A stretch of 64,000 nucleotides of DNA, from positions 30,847-94,846 of the forward strand of contig JANRJI010000151.1 in NCBI GenBank assembly GCA_033764055.1, read 5' to 3'. The stretch is from Ga0077555 sp033764055. Lineage in GTDB: Bacteria; Pseudomonadota; Alphaproteobacteria; Rhizobiales; Hyphomicrobiaceae. The notes under the pieces were generated by a model. That model ran no database searches. It saw only the letters and a list, made by a program, of their open reading frames with translations, and was not told the DNA's origin. Below, piece after piece: positions 8,084-16,813 of the stretch (position 1 is the first letter of the stretch; each line of letters opens with the position of its first letter). Both the position numbers and the translations under genes were made by a program.

Positions 8084-8773
8084 CTACCGCCCCCGCCCGT
8101 TCCCCTTGAATCCACCGACGCTGTCCAGCGCCGCCCAGTTCGTCTGGAACAGGGCGAAGGCGACCAGAAGCATCCAGAGGTTCGTTGGCAGTGCCATCCA
8201 GAGGCAGAGCGCCGTCACGGCGAGGCCGAGACCGGCCACCACCCGGATCGACCAGACGGGTCCGAGCAGCGGGCCGAGCAGTGCCTCGAGCGTGCGGCCG
8301 CCGTCGAGCGGAAAGGAGGGTAGCATATTGAACACCATGAGCCACCAATTGATGACCCCGAGCGTGCCCATGGCGATGGCCAGATGCGGCTTGCCGATCC
8401 CCCAGGACCCGGTCGAGAGCGCCTCGAAGCCTTGCCACAGCCCGAGGTTGGCCACCGGCCCGGCGAGATAGATCGCTGCCCGTGCCAGAACGGAGTTCGG
8501 CAGCGACGTGGCAAACCGCGCGAGGCCGCCGAGGCCGCCGATCTCGATCTCGCTGGTCCGCACCTTGAACAGCCGTGCGACGACCATGTGGCCCATCTCG
8601 TGCAGCAGGATCGACGCGAGAATCCCGATCACGATCAGGATGCCCGCAGAGAACAGCTGGCTGTCTCCCGACGTGAAGTAGCGGTAGCTGAACACGATCA
8701 GGATCAGCACCAAGAACATGTCGAGGAAGATCGGCACACCGCCGACGCGGCCGAGCTCGAGCCGGGTGTTCAT
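8084..8773 (-). CDS. site-2 protease family (peptidase M50) membrane metalloprotease
   Basis: This 229-residue membrane protein has about six hydrophobic segments and both zinc motifs of the S2P family. HEMGH is at residues 58-62. The distal aspartate lies in NMLPSFPLDGGR at 149-160. It matches the compact rhizobial SpoIVFB-like group without PDZ or CBS domains. Its substrate is unknown. It ends close to the convergent HxlR gene and has no evident operon partner. Confidence 0.9.
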   Translation of the reverse strand: MNTRLELGRVGGVPIFLDMFLVLILIVFSYRYFTSGDSQLFSAGILIVIGILASILLHEMGHMVVARLFKVRTSEIEIGGLGGLARFATSLPNSVLARAAIYLAGPVANLGLWQGFEALSTGSWGIGKPHLAIAMGTLGVINWWLMVFNMLPSFPLDGGRTLEALLGPLLGPVWSIRVVAGLGLAVTALCLWMALPTNLWMLLVAFALFQTNWAALDSVGGFKGNGRGR

Positions 8774-8989
8774 GCCGTTTGCCTTCCGCCGCCGCCCATC
8801 GACTGCGAGTGATACAGCAAGAGCACCGGCGCGCCTATAGTGCGACGGCAGCGATTGCCTCGCAGCCGAAGACGGCGGGGCGGCAAAGGCCGTCGTCCGC
8901 CAATTTGCCGGACCGCGTCATTCCGGGGCGTCGGAGAGGCCGGCCGCATCTCCACCGCCTCATGATCCGATGCCTTCGGTTGACCTGTG

Positions 8990-10120
8990 TCAGGTGGCCG
9001 TCGCCCCGATCCGGCGCAGGTACCACTCCGCATCGCCGAACAGTGTCTCGCACATCGTCAGACGCTTGTAGTAGTGACCGACGACGAGCTCGTCCGTCAT
9101 ACCCATTCCGCCGTGAAGCTGGATGCCTTGCCCGCCGACGAAACGGGACGACTGCGCGGTCTTGACCTTGGCCATGGCAACTGTGCGCCCAGCATCCTTG
9201 GCCTCGTCGTCGAGCGCCTGCAGCGCGGCATGCACGATGGCCCGCGCCTCCTCGGTCGAGACGCTCATGTCGACGAGACGGTGTTGCAGCACCTGGAATT
9301 TGGACAGCGGCTGGCCGAACTGCTGCCGCGTCTTGAGATACTCGACCGTGATGTCGGTGACGGCCGCCATGGCGCCGACGGCCTCGGCGCAGGCCGAGAT
9401 TGCCGCCCGGTCGATCAACGCGTCGATGACCCCGAGCCGGTCCGCGTCGCTGTCCCCGAGGCGTGCGTCGGTCCCGACCTTGACTCCGGTGAGCCGGACC
9501 GCCGCACCGTGCCGGCCGTCGAGCGCCGGCGCCTGATTGAGGGACACACCCTCCGCCGTCCGCTGCACGAGGAACAGGCCGACGGGGCCGCTTGCCGAGC
9601 CGATCCGTGCCGAGACGACCAGCAGGTCTGCGGCATGTGCGCCAAGCGTGAACGCCTTCTCGCCGTCGATCCTCCAGCCGGTGCCGTCCTTGCTCGCGAC
9701 GGCCCGCACATAGTCGCGGTCATAGCCCCCGCCCGGCTCGCTATGGCAGAACGCCAGGATCATGTCGCCGGTCGCGATCCGCCCGAGAAACGCCTTCTGG
9801 CTGGAGGTGCCCGCCCGCTCGATCGCGTTGGCTCCGAGCACCACCGTGCCGATCAGTGGCTCCAGCAGCAGGAATCGGCCCGCTGCAGCCATCACGATTC
9901 CGAGCTCCGTCATGCCGCCCGCCGAGCCGCCGGACTCCTCCGGCAACGCGATGCCGAGCCACCCCATGTCCGCGTATTGCTTCCACTCGGCACGGCCGAA
10001 GCTTTCGCCACCGGGTGCTCGCGCGAGCTTTTTCCACTGCTCGAACGGATACTTGTCTGTGAGCATCTCGACGAGGCTGTCGTGGAGTTGCTGACGCTCT
10101 TCGCTGGACAGGGAGGGCAT
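8990..10120 (-). CDS. pimD: acyl-CoA dehydrogenase, PimD-like small subunit
   Basis: This 376-residue acyl-CoA dehydrogenase-fold protein has the N-terminal helical domain (MGWLGIALPEESGG) and the middle beta-domain with AFCHSEPGGGYDRDYV. The C-terminal helical domain includes TRQQFGQPLSKFQVLQHRL and QLHGGMGMTDE. These features resemble the small subunit of pimeloyl-CoA dehydrogenase. It lies 188 bases downstream of a second, different dehydrogenase subunit on the same strand. That arrangement is typical of alpha2beta2 dehydrogenases acting on dicarboxyl- or ring-derived CoA esters. The pim assignment is by similarity of the pair and is not certain. Confidence 0.75.
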   Translation of the reverse strand: MPSLSSEERQQLHDSLVEMLTDKYPFEQWKKLARAPGGESFGRAEWKQYADMGWLGIALPEESGGSAGGMTELGIVMAAAGRFLLLEPLIGTVVLGANAIERAGTSSQKAFLGRIATGDMILAFCHSEPGGGYDRDYVRAVASKDGTGWRIDGEKAFTLGAHAADLLVVSARIGSASGPVGLFLVQRTAEGVSLNQAPALDGRHGAAVRLTGVKVGTDARLGDSDADRLGVIDALIDRAAISACAEAVGAMAAVTDITVEYLKTRQQFGQPLSKFQVLQHRLVDMSVSTEEARAIVHAALQALDDEAKDAGRTVAMAKVKTAQSSRFVGGQGIQLHGGMGMTDELVVGHYYKRLTMCETLFGDAEWYLRRIGATAT

Positions 10121-10308
10121 GGTTCTTCTCGCGGTGGCGGTGGTGTTGCTGCCGGAGGGCTCGTTGCCGGGCAGGAGAGCCCGGCAAGGCCGGCAATCCG
10201 ATTGATTGGGAGGCGATTTGGTGGGCCAGCCGGCCGATGCGGCCAGCGAGCCCGGTATCTCCTGGAGTGAATCGGCGTTGCGCCAGAGCTCACCCCTCGG
10301 TCCGCGGC

Positions 10309-11517
10309 TCAGAGGCCGAGCGCCCCCTTGGCGATGATGTTCTTCTGCACCTCGCTCGAGCCGCCATAGATGGTCGCTGCACGCCGATAGAGATGCTCGT
10401 AGATCACATCGGCCGAGGACTCCGGGCCGATCATCTCGCCGTTCCAGCCGGCATGGAGCGCATCGCTCTGGTAGACCATGCCGTGTCGGCCGAGCACGTC
10501 GAGACCGGTCTGCAGGATGCCCTGCTGCAGCTCGGTGCCGCGCAGCTTGAGGGCGGCAGCGCCCATCAGCGTCGGAGCACCGCTCTGCTTGGCGGCCGCC
10601 AGCTGGTCGGCCATCAGCGCTTTGACCGTCGCGAGGCCCACCTCGAGCTCCGCCAACCGGCGGCGGAACGACGGATCGTCCGAGAGTGGCTTGCCGCCCT
10701 CGCGCGTCTCGGCCATGAGCTGCCGGATCTGCTCGATATTCCCTTCGACCTTGGCCACATCGACGTTGCCGACCCGCTCGTTGGCGAGCAGGAACTTGGC
10801 GTAGGTCCAGCCCTTGTTCTCCTCGCCGATGCGGTTCGACACCGGCACGCGGACGTTGTCGAAGAACACCTCGTTCAGATGGTGGCCAAGCGTGATGCCG
10901 ATGATCGGACGCACCGTGATGCCGGGCGTCTTCATGTCGATCAGCAGGAATGAGATGCCTTCTTGCTTCTTGGCCTTCTGGTCGGTGCGCACCAGCGCGA
11001 ACATCCAGTCGGCCCAGTGCGCCGTCGACGTCCAGATCTTCTGGCCGTTGACGATATAGTCGTCGCCGTCACGGTCGGCGCGCGTCTTGAGCGCGGCGAG
11101 ATCCGAGCCGGCACCGGGCTCGGAGTACCCCTGGCACCACCACACGTCGCCCTTGATGATGCCGGGCAAGTGCTGCTTCTTCTGTGCCTCGCTACCGAAG
11201 GTGTAGATCACGGGACCCGCCATCGTCGGCCCGAAGGAGACGACGGGGGGAGCGCCGGCACGGCCGAGCTCCTCGGCGAACGCGAGGAACTGCGCCGGCT
11301 CCCAGCCGTGACCACCGTGCTCCTTGGGCCACTTGCCCGTGTTCCAGCCCCGCGTGCCCAGGCGCTGCAACCAGCTGATGTACTCGTGCTTCTCGAGGTG
11401 CTGACCGCGCGCCTGCTTGGCCTTCACCGCGGCGGGCAGCTCCTGCTCGCAAAAGGACCGCACCTCGGCGCGAAAGGCGTCGAGCGACGTGTCCCGCTCG
11501 ACCGTTCGGATGAACAT
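10309..11517 (-). CDS. pimC: acyl-CoA dehydrogenase, PimC-like large subunit
   Basis: This 402-residue acyl-CoA dehydrogenase has flavin-contact segments WWCQGYSEPGAGSDLAALKT and KIWTSTAHWADWMFALVRTD. Near the C-terminus it has ATIYGGSSEVQKNIIAKGALG. In medium-chain enzymes the catalytic glutamate sits in IYEGT; here that place is Gly (IYGGS), so any base must come from elsewhere, perhaps the partner subunit. The ATG at 11517 follows GGAGGAGG by seven bases; 43 extra upstream codons were rejected. It pairs with the smaller subunit downstream. Pimeloyl-CoA or a similar dicarboxyl-CoA is the likely substrate class. Confidence 0.8.
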   Translation of the reverse strand: MFIRTVERDTSLDAFRAEVRSFCEQELPAAVKAKQARGQHLEKHEYISWLQRLGTRGWNTGKWPKEHGGHGWEPAQFLAFAEELGRAGAPPVVSFGPTMAGPVIYTFGSEAQKKQHLPGIIKGDVWWCQGYSEPGAGSDLAALKTRADRDGDDYIVNGQKIWTSTAHWADWMFALVRTDQKAKKQEGISFLLIDMKTPGITVRPIIGITLGHHLNEVFFDNVRVPVSNRIGEENKGWTYAKFLLANERVGNVDVAKVEGNIEQIRQLMAETREGGKPLSDDPSFRRRLAELEVGLATVKALMADQLAAAKQSGAPTLMGAAALKLRGTELQQGILQTGLDVLGRHGMVYQSDALHAGWNGEMIGPESSADVIYEHLYRRAATIYGGSSEVQKNIIAKGALGL

Positions 11518-11782
11518 GGGGCTGCCTCCTCCGGCTCGTTTATCTGAGTGATCCACCCCGAACGCTAGAAGGCCGGCGGGCGCTTTGCAATCGGCTCCGG
11601 TCGCGCACCTCGCGTGGCCGCGGCGCACGGACCCGCGAAAACGCATTTCTTCATGGCTTGAGCGGAACTAGCCCGCACCGGATGAGGTTCAGTGGACACA
11701 GACGGCGGATGCACGCCCGCCGTTGCCAGCCGAAGGCTGACGGATCCAGAGGAACAGGCGCAATTCGCAGCGGAGCGTTCCG

Positions 11783-11938
11783 ATGCTGCCGACCATTTTG
11801 ATCATCCTGCTCGTACTCGCCCTTATCGGCGCGATCCCCGCGTGGCCGCACGCCTCCAATTGGGGCTACGGCCCATCCGGCATTCTCGCGACTGTCCTGG
11901 TCGTAGTCGTCCTGTTGGCTCTGCTGCAGAGGATCTGA
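11783..11938 (+). CDS. DUF3309 family small membrane protein
   Basis: This 51-residue protein begins MLPTILIILLVLALIGAIPA, has a short WPHASNWGYGPSG loop, and then a second hydrophobic helix. That is the two-helix DUF3309 pattern common in alphaproteobacteria. GGAG lies seven bases before the ATG. It precedes another membrane-protein gene by 38 bases, so the two probably form one transcript. Function is unknown; family members are often found with stress-related small proteins. Confidence 0.8.
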   Translation: MLPTILIILLVLALIGAIPAWPHASNWGYGPSGILATVLVVVVLLALLQRI

Positions 11939-11976
11939 GCCCCGCCGTCAGCCATTCATGAAGGAGTATCCACACC

Positions 11977-12867
11977 ATGACCGTCGTACCTGCCGCGGAG
12001 AGCCATCTTCCGCACGACGCCGCGTTCGCGATTCCACCGAAGCATTCGTATGTCGACTGGAGTGCCATCCTCGGCGGCACTGCAGTGGCGGTCGCCATGG
12101 GCCTCGTTCTCTCGATGTTCGGAGCAGCCGTCGGCCTCAGCCTCGTCTCGCCGTGGAGCTACGAGGGCATCTCGGCCTCGACAGCCGGCATCGCAGCGGC
12201 CATCTGGTTCGCTCTCGTGCAGATCTACGCCTCGGGGCTGGGTGGCTACCTGGCTGGACGCATGCGTCCGCGAGCCGGCGATGCCGTGGTCCATGAGGTG
12301 CGGTTCCGCGATGGCATCAACGGTCTCGTCGTATGGGCTCTCGCCGTTGCCGTGAGCGCCATGCTCTCGATGTCCATCCTCTCCGGGCTCGCGCGCACGG
12401 CCGGGTCGGTGGCGTCGACCGCCGCCACTGCCGTCGGCCCTGTCGCGGAGCGTGTGATCGATACCGCGATGCGGGCCCCTGTCGCTCCCGCAGGCGGCGA
12501 TCAGGGTCGGTCCCCGGCGGCGGCCGGCGAGCGTACGGGTCTGAGCGACCAGCAGCGCGCCGAGCTGACGCGAATCGTCACGGCCGCGTTGGCCAAGGGA
12601 GAACTTAGCCCCGAGGATCGTGCCTACCTCGAGCAGGTGGTCGCCCGGCAGACGGGCGTCGCTCCTGAGGTCGCCAAGCAGCGTGTCAACAGCGCCATCA
12701 ACGACGCCATCACCACCGCCAAGTCGGCGGCCGACAAAGCCCGCTCGGCGGCGGCATTCGGCGGCTTCTGGACCGCGGTCGTGATGATGCTCGCCGGCAT
12801 GGCGGCCTGGTGGGGAGGCAGCCTCGGCGGAACCCACCGTGACGAGGAGCTCCTCACACCCCGGTGA
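11977..12867 (+). CDS. hypothetical membrane protein
   Basis: This 296-residue protein has hydrophobic segments at about residues 29-57 and 68-90 and two more at about 112-140. A long alanine-rich, charged region (about 165-265) follows, then a final membrane helix near 268-287. The middle region reads as amphipathic helix (DRAYLEQVVARQTGVAPEVA) and could be a coiled coil or ligand-binding loop. AAGGAG lies ten bases before the ATG. Similar proteins are widespread in Rhizobiales without an assigned role. It sits between two other small membrane-protein genes on the same strand. Confidence 0.75.
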   Translation: MTVVPAAESHLPHDAAFAIPPKHSYVDWSAILGGTAVAVAMGLVLSMFGAAVGLSLVSPWSYEGISASTAGIAAAIWFALVQIYASGLGGYLAGRMRPRAGDAVVHEVRFRDGINGLVVWALAVAVSAMLSMSILSGLARTAGSVASTAATAVGPVAERVIDTAMRAPVAPAGGDQGRSPAAAGERTGLSDQQRAELTRIVTAALAKGELSPEDRAYLEQVVARQTGVAPEVAKQRVNSAINDAITTAKSAADKARSAAAFGGFWTAVVMMLAGMAAWWGGSLGGTHRDEELLTPR

Positions 12868-12907
12868 TGACGGACGCCCGTCTCAGCACAAACCCATGGA
12901 GGCTATC

Positions 12908-12982
12908 ATGTTGCCAGGACTCGTCATGTGGCTGCTCGGTGTTCCGCTCGCGGTCATCGTCCTTCTCTATCTCATCTTCTGA
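12908..12982 (+). CDS. 24-residue single-helix membrane peptide
   Basis: This 25-codon ORF encodes MLPGLVMWLLGVPLAVIVLL plus YLIF, a single hydrophobic helix. GGAGG lies five bases before the ATG, and the gene follows the 296-residue membrane-protein gene by 40 bases. Size, composition and Shine-Dalgarno site argue for a real microprotein that inserts in the inner membrane. It would be missed by length cut-offs. Confidence 0.6.
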   Translation: MLPGLVMWLLGVPLAVIVLLYLIF

Positions 12983-13057
12983 GACCGTAAGGCTGCCGGC
13001 TGGCGTGCGCTTCCAGGAGGATGAGCCCGCCGGCCGGTCGGCGATGGACGACAGGGC

Positions 13058-14245
13058 TCAACGTTGCTGATCGAGGATGTGATAGACGCCGAACCGTGAG
13101 GTCAGCATGCACAGCGCAGCGATCACCACCACCACCATGACCAGCACGCCGTAGCCCGCCAGGTCGAGAATGCCCGCTCCGAACAGGCGGCGCACCTCGG
13201 CCGTGGTCACGACGTTGCCTTCGAACATATCCATCGCCGACGGCATCAGCAGAAACACCAGCATGGCGAACCCGGCGCCGACGAGCCCGGCGCGAACGCC
13301 GAGACGAAGGAAATGCCGCTCGAACTCGCGCGCGATGTACCGGTCCGTCGCGCCGACGAGATGCAGCACTTCGACGATCTCGCGGTTGGAGGCCATGGAG
13401 CTCCGCGTTGCCGAGATGATGATGGCGGTCGTCGCAGCACCGACCAACATCAGGATGGCCAGACCACCGAGTGCCAGCGTGTGGGTGAACGTTCGAATCT
13501 GCGTCTGCCAGTGGCGATGATCGTCGAGGTTTGCACTCTTGAGCTCGGTAGCGATCAGCGCGCGCAAGGCATCCATGTCGGGCGGCGCGACGGCGTCGAT
13601 CTCAAGGGCGATCAGTCGCGGCACAGGCAGCGACTTGAGGGCGTCGTTCTTGCCGAGCCAAGGCTCGAGCAGCGCCGAGGACTCGTCGAGGTTCAGCGGC
13701 TTCACGGATTTAATGCCCGGCTGGCGGGCGAGAAACGCGGCCGCATCCCGCACCGCGCGGTCGGTATCCACGTTCTCCCGCGGCTCGATCTGGACGGTCA
13801 CCTCCCGCGCGATGTCACGCAGCCAGGAGGACGCCGACTGGTTCAGGATGTAGACGCCGCCCGCCGTGAGGCAGGCGAGAAAGCACATGATGGCGATCAC
13901 CAGGGTCAGCGAACGGCTGGTCACGGAGCCCGCGGGCACGACGACACCGCCGGATGTCCGGGGCTGCCGCCGGTCCGACGGTCGCTCGTTTCCTGTCAGC
14001 TCCGGCTCGAACGCCGGCTCCGGGGACGGGGTCGCCTCGCTCGCGGGATGTGGCGTGGTGCGCGCCGTGGCCTGCTGCTCGGGGTAAGGCTCAGGGTAGA
14101 CCTGGGAATCGGCGTGAGGTGTCGCGGCCCGTTCGCTCGGCGCCGAGTAATAGGGCTCGCGGACCCGGGCGCGCGGAGCCGGTGGAGGCGGCAATGGCGA
14201 TGGCTGGCCGGGAGGTCCCGGCGGCCGGTCATACGATCCTGACAT
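13058..14245 (-). CDS. ftsX: cell-division ABC transporter permease FtsX
   Basis: This 395-residue permease has an unusually long proline-rich cytoplasmic N-terminus (about residues 1-105). TM1 is at about 112-134, followed by a periplasmic domain with VTVQIEPRENVDTD, and three more helices in the C-terminal third. The family's conserved SMASNREIVEVLHLVGATDRYIAREFERHF segment precedes the last two helices. FtsX couples ATP hydrolysis by FtsE to activation of septal murein hydrolases. Its start overlaps the end of ftsE by 17 bases, so translation is coupled. Confidence 0.92.
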   Translation of the reverse strand: MSGSYDRPPGPPGQPSPLPPPPAPRARVREPYYSAPSERAATPHADSQVYPEPYPEQQATARTTPHPASEATPSPEPAFEPELTGNERPSDRRQPRTSGGVVVPAGSVTSRSLTLVIAIMCFLACLTAGGVYILNQSASSWLRDIAREVTVQIEPRENVDTDRAVRDAAAFLARQPGIKSVKPLNLDESSALLEPWLGKNDALKSLPVPRLIALEIDAVAPPDMDALRALIATELKSANLDDHRHWQTQIRTFTHTLALGGLAILMLVGAATTAIIISATRSSMASNREIVEVLHLVGATDRYIAREFERHFLRLGVRAGLVGAGFAMLVFLLMPSAMDMFEGNVVTTAEVRRLFGAGILDLAGYGVLVMVVVVIAALCMLTSRFGVYHILDQQR

Positions 14246-14912
14246 GGCCGTCGTGGAGCTCCAGCCGCGGCGCCTTGAACTGGCGCATCAATTGATGGTC
14301 GTGCGTGGCGATGATGACTGAGGTTCCGAGCCGGTTCAGCTCGATGAAGAGGCGCAGCAGCCGTCGTGCCATCTGCGGATCGACGTTGCCCGTCGGCTCG
14401 TCGGCAAGGAGCAGCTCGGGCTTGGCGATGACGGCGCGCGCGATGGCCGCACGCTGCTTCTCGCCGCCCGACAGCACAGAGGGATCGTCATGCATGCGGT
14501 CGCCGAGACCCACCCACTGCAGCAGGTCGGTCACGTCCTCACGATAATCGGCCTCCCGCTTGCCCGCGACACGCAGCGGCAGGGCGACGTTCTGCCATGT
14601 CGACAGATGATCGAGCAGCCGGAAGTCCTGAAACACGATCCCGATGCGTCGGCGCAACTCCGCTCGCCGTGTCGCGTCGGCGCGGCTGACGTCCTGGCTG
14701 AACAGCATGATTTGGCCGCGGGTCGGCTGCTGGGCCAGGAACATCATGCGCAGCAATGACGACTTTCCCGCGCCCGACGGCCCCGTCAGAAAGTGGAACG
14801 ATCCGGGCCGGATATGGAACGTGACGTCGTGGAGCACCTCGCGCCCACGGCCGTATCGCAGCCCGACGTTTTGCAACCTGATCACGTCTGTCCCCGTGGC
14901 GCGAGCCGCCAT
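14229..14912 (-). CDS. ftsE: cell-division ABC transporter ATPase FtsE
   Basis: This 227-residue ABC ATPase has Walker A GPSGAGKS at residues 44-51, signature LSGGEKQR from 147, Walker B LLLADEPTG at 167-175 and the switch histidine H204. The Q-loop VFQDFRLLDHLST is characteristic of FtsE. It works with FtsX at the septum to link division with peptidoglycan hydrolysis. It is the first gene of the ftsEX pair. The intergenic region upstream contains the likely promoter. Confidence 0.95.
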   Translation of the reverse strand: MAARATGTDVIRLQNVGLRYGRGREVLHDVTFHIRPGSFHFLTGPSGAGKSSLLRMMFLAQQPTRGQIMLFSQDVSRADATRRAELRRRIGIVFQDFRLLDHLSTWQNVALPLRVAGKREADYREDVTDLLQWVGLGDRMHDDPSVLSGGEKQRAAIARAVIAKPELLLADEPTGNVDPQMARRLLRLFIELNRLGTSVIIATHDHQLMRQFKAPRLELHDGHVRIV

Positions 14913-15276
14913 TCCCGCGGCCTCGTCGAGGCCGACGCAAGGCCACCTCGGCCCTTATGCGTGATGCGCTGCGCCCGATCAATTGCCGAGGAATGTGGCC
15001 GGCCTGTGAGTGGAAAACCCGGTCGCTGCCCGGATCGTGTGAAAAGCAGCGCCGCCCGCCGGTGCCAGCCGCAAAATTGCCTGTCCATGCCACTCTGTTG
15101 CATCGGCTCGGCTCGACAGGCGGCATCACCACTCTCCCGGCTGTCGTCGAATTCTGCTAGGGGCAGGGCGAGATCGACGGAAGGAGCCACGGGCGTCAGC
15201 GCCCGAATCAGTGATCGCACGGGGCGGGCGGTGCGACGGTCGCCTCGGCGGAGCCACGGGCAGGAACGGAGACGAC
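14913..15276. other. divergent intergenic region between ftsE and hpt
   Basis: These 364 bases must carry the promoters of ftsEX (minus) and hpt (plus). Several short ORFs are open but none has a convincing ribosome site or recognisable protein. No clear sigma-70 pair could be called by eye. Confidence 0.5.
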
Positions 15277-15822
15277 ATGAGCGATACGGACACGAAGGCC
15301 GGGCTCGAGGTGCTGTTCTCACCGGAGGCCATTGCCCGACGCATCGACGAGCTCGCGCTGGAGATTGCCGCAGCGGAGCTGGAGCGCCCGCTGGTGGTGC
15401 CGATCATGACCGGCAGCTTCATGTTCTCGGCCGACCTGCTGCGCGGCATGCACCGCGCCGGCCTGACACCCGAGGTCGATTTCCTGTCCCTCACCAGCTA
15501 CCGTCATGGCACCATCTCGTCCGGTAGCGTCGGTTTGGTACGGGACATGGAGCTGGACGTTGCCGGACGCGATGTGCTCGTTGTCGACGACATCCTCGAT
15601 ACCGGCCGGACCCTCGCCTACGCAAAGGACCTGATCGCCGCCCGCGGCGCCCGGCGTTTGCTCACCTGCGTACTGCTGAACAAGCCCGTGCGGCGCGCCG
15701 TGCCGATGGTGGCGGATTTCGTCGCCTTCGAATGCCCGCCGCTGTTCGTCGTCGGCTATGGCATGGATCTGGCCAATCGCTATCGTGAGCTGCCCTTCGT
15801 CGGGCGGGTGGTCAGTCGCTGA
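15277..15822 (+). CDS. hpt: hypoxanthine phosphoribosyltransferase
   Basis: This 181-residue type I phosphoribosyltransferase converts hypoxanthine (and guanine) plus PRPP to IMP/GMP in purine salvage. The PRPP motif VLVVDDILDTGRTL is at about residues 100-113, preceded by an acidic-hydrophobic strand. The MTGSFMFSADLLR loop and the late FVVGYGMDLANRYRELPFVG segment (purine-binding hood) are typical. The ATG at 15277 follows GGAG by five bases; 22 upstream codons were rejected. A CpdR-like receiver gene follows 46 bases downstream. Confidence 0.92.
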   Translation: MSDTDTKAGLEVLFSPEAIARRIDELALEIAAAELERPLVVPIMTGSFMFSADLLRGMHRAGLTPEVDFLSLTSYRHGTISSGSVGLVRDMELDVAGRDVLVVDDILDTGRTLAYAKDLIAARGARRLLTCVLLNKPVRRAVPMVADFVAFECPPLFVVGYGMDLANRYRELPFVGRVVSR

Positions 15823-15868
15823 CACCGCCCTTCGCCTTGCCTTTCGCGCGCTGATTCCGGAGGTTGCA

Positions 15869-16225
15869 ATGGCACGGATACTTCTCGCCGATGACGACAG
15901 AGGGGCCCTGGACCTCGTCCGCCGGGCGCTCGAGACCGACGGACACGTGGTGACGGCGGTAGGTGATGGCAATGACGCCCTTGCTGCCTTGAAGACCTCG
16001 GCCTTCGATGTTCTCGTCGCCGATGTCGAGATGCCCGGCATCGATGGCGTCGAGCTGGCCCGTCGTGCCCGCGCCGTCGCCACCGGCATCCGCATCGTCT
16101 TCATCTCCGGCTCGGAGGAGTTGCTGGAGCGCGCCCGCAGCCTGGTCATTGTCGGGGCACGCACCCTTTCGAAGCCGTTCAGCATCGACCGAATCCGCTC
16201 GGAGGTGCGCGCCGCACTTGAGTAG
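15869..16225 (+). CDS. cpdR: CpdR-like single-domain response regulator
   Basis: This 118-residue stand-alone receiver has the acidic pair in LLADDD (residues 5-10), phospho-acceptor Asp52 in VLVADVEMPGIDG, the FISG Ser/Thr position near 80, and Lys102 in LSKPF. Its start (MARILLA-DD) and ending resemble CpdR, which in alphaproteobacteria controls ClpXP-dependent proteolysis of cell-cycle proteins when unphosphorylated. CpdR often follows hpt in Rhizobiales, which supports the call. CCGGAGG lies six bases before the ATG. No kinase is adjacent, as expected for the CckA-ChpT phosphorelay. Confidence 0.72.
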   Translation: MARILLADDDRGALDLVRRALETDGHVVTAVGDGNDALAALKTSAFDVLVADVEMPGIDGVELARRARAVATGIRIVFISGSEELLERARSLVIVGARTLSKPFSIDRIRSEVRAALE

Positions 16226-16307
16226 CTTGGCTCCGCCGGGCATTGTCGCGGCTTGAGCTTTCGATCTTTCTCAATCCGCCCGAGCTGACAACGACGGACC
16301 GAAATCT

Positions 16308-16592
16308 ATGCTGTTCATGATAATCTCGACGCCCCGTCCCGAGCCGCCATCGGCGATGGTGCCGAAGCGGAAAGCCTACTGGGAGTGGCTGGCGCCGCTG
16401 CAGGCAGCAGGCCTGTGCAAGAATGTCTGGGCCCGAACGGGCCGCGGCGCGGTTGCCCTGCTCGACGTGCCCGACAACGAGACGCTGCACCGCATCCTCA
16501 ACGAATGGGCCGAGATCATCCCGGCGACGTTCGAGATCCTGCCGCTGATCGATGCCGGGCCGGCGAAGGCCTACCTCGATAAGCACGCATAG
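16308..16592 (+). CDS. muconolactone-isomerase-like small protein
   Basis: This 94-residue protein starts MLFMIISTPRPEPPSAMVPK and contains AYWEWLAPLQAAGL and RGAVALLDVPDNETLHRILNEWAEIIPA. Size and strand-helix order match the ferredoxin-like dimeric barrel of the muconolactone delta-isomerase family. No catechol-pathway genes are nearby, so an actual isomerase role is not supported; such stand-alone members have varied or unknown functions. No strong Shine-Dalgarno site is seen. Confidence 0.65.
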   Translation: MLFMIISTPRPEPPSAMVPKRKAYWEWLAPLQAAGLCKNVWARTGRGAVALLDVPDNETLHRILNEWAEIIPATFEILPLIDAGPAKAYLDKHA

Positions 16593-16646
16593 CACCGGCA
16601 GGCTCGCCACCTGATGCCGGGTGGCAGCATAGCCGGCCGCAGAGCG

Positions 16647-16802
16647 TCACCGCCTGGTGTCCAGCGTCAACGAAAGCGTCGCCGAGATCGCCGTCAGGCG
16701 ATCGAGCTTGCGGCGCGCCGCGCTGCGATCACGCGGCGTGCCGGACTCGAGGAGCGCCGCGACCTCCTCGAGCAGTTGCATCATCGTTGCCAAGCTGGTC
16801 AT
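16647..16802 (-). CDS. 51-residue helical hypothetical protein
   Basis: This short ORF begins MTSLATMMQLLEEVAALLES and continues as one charged, heptad-like helix (Leu/Ala positions with Arg-rich faces), ending TLDTRR. It lies 11 bases downstream of the seven-repeat cysteine protein on the same strand, so it could be translated from the same mRNA. The Shine-Dalgarno site is weak. I recognise no family. Confidence 0.42.
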   Translation of the reverse strand: MTSLATMMQLLEEVAALLESGTPRDRSAARRKLDRLTAISATLSLTLDTRR

Positions 16803-16813
16803 CTCGACGCCGC

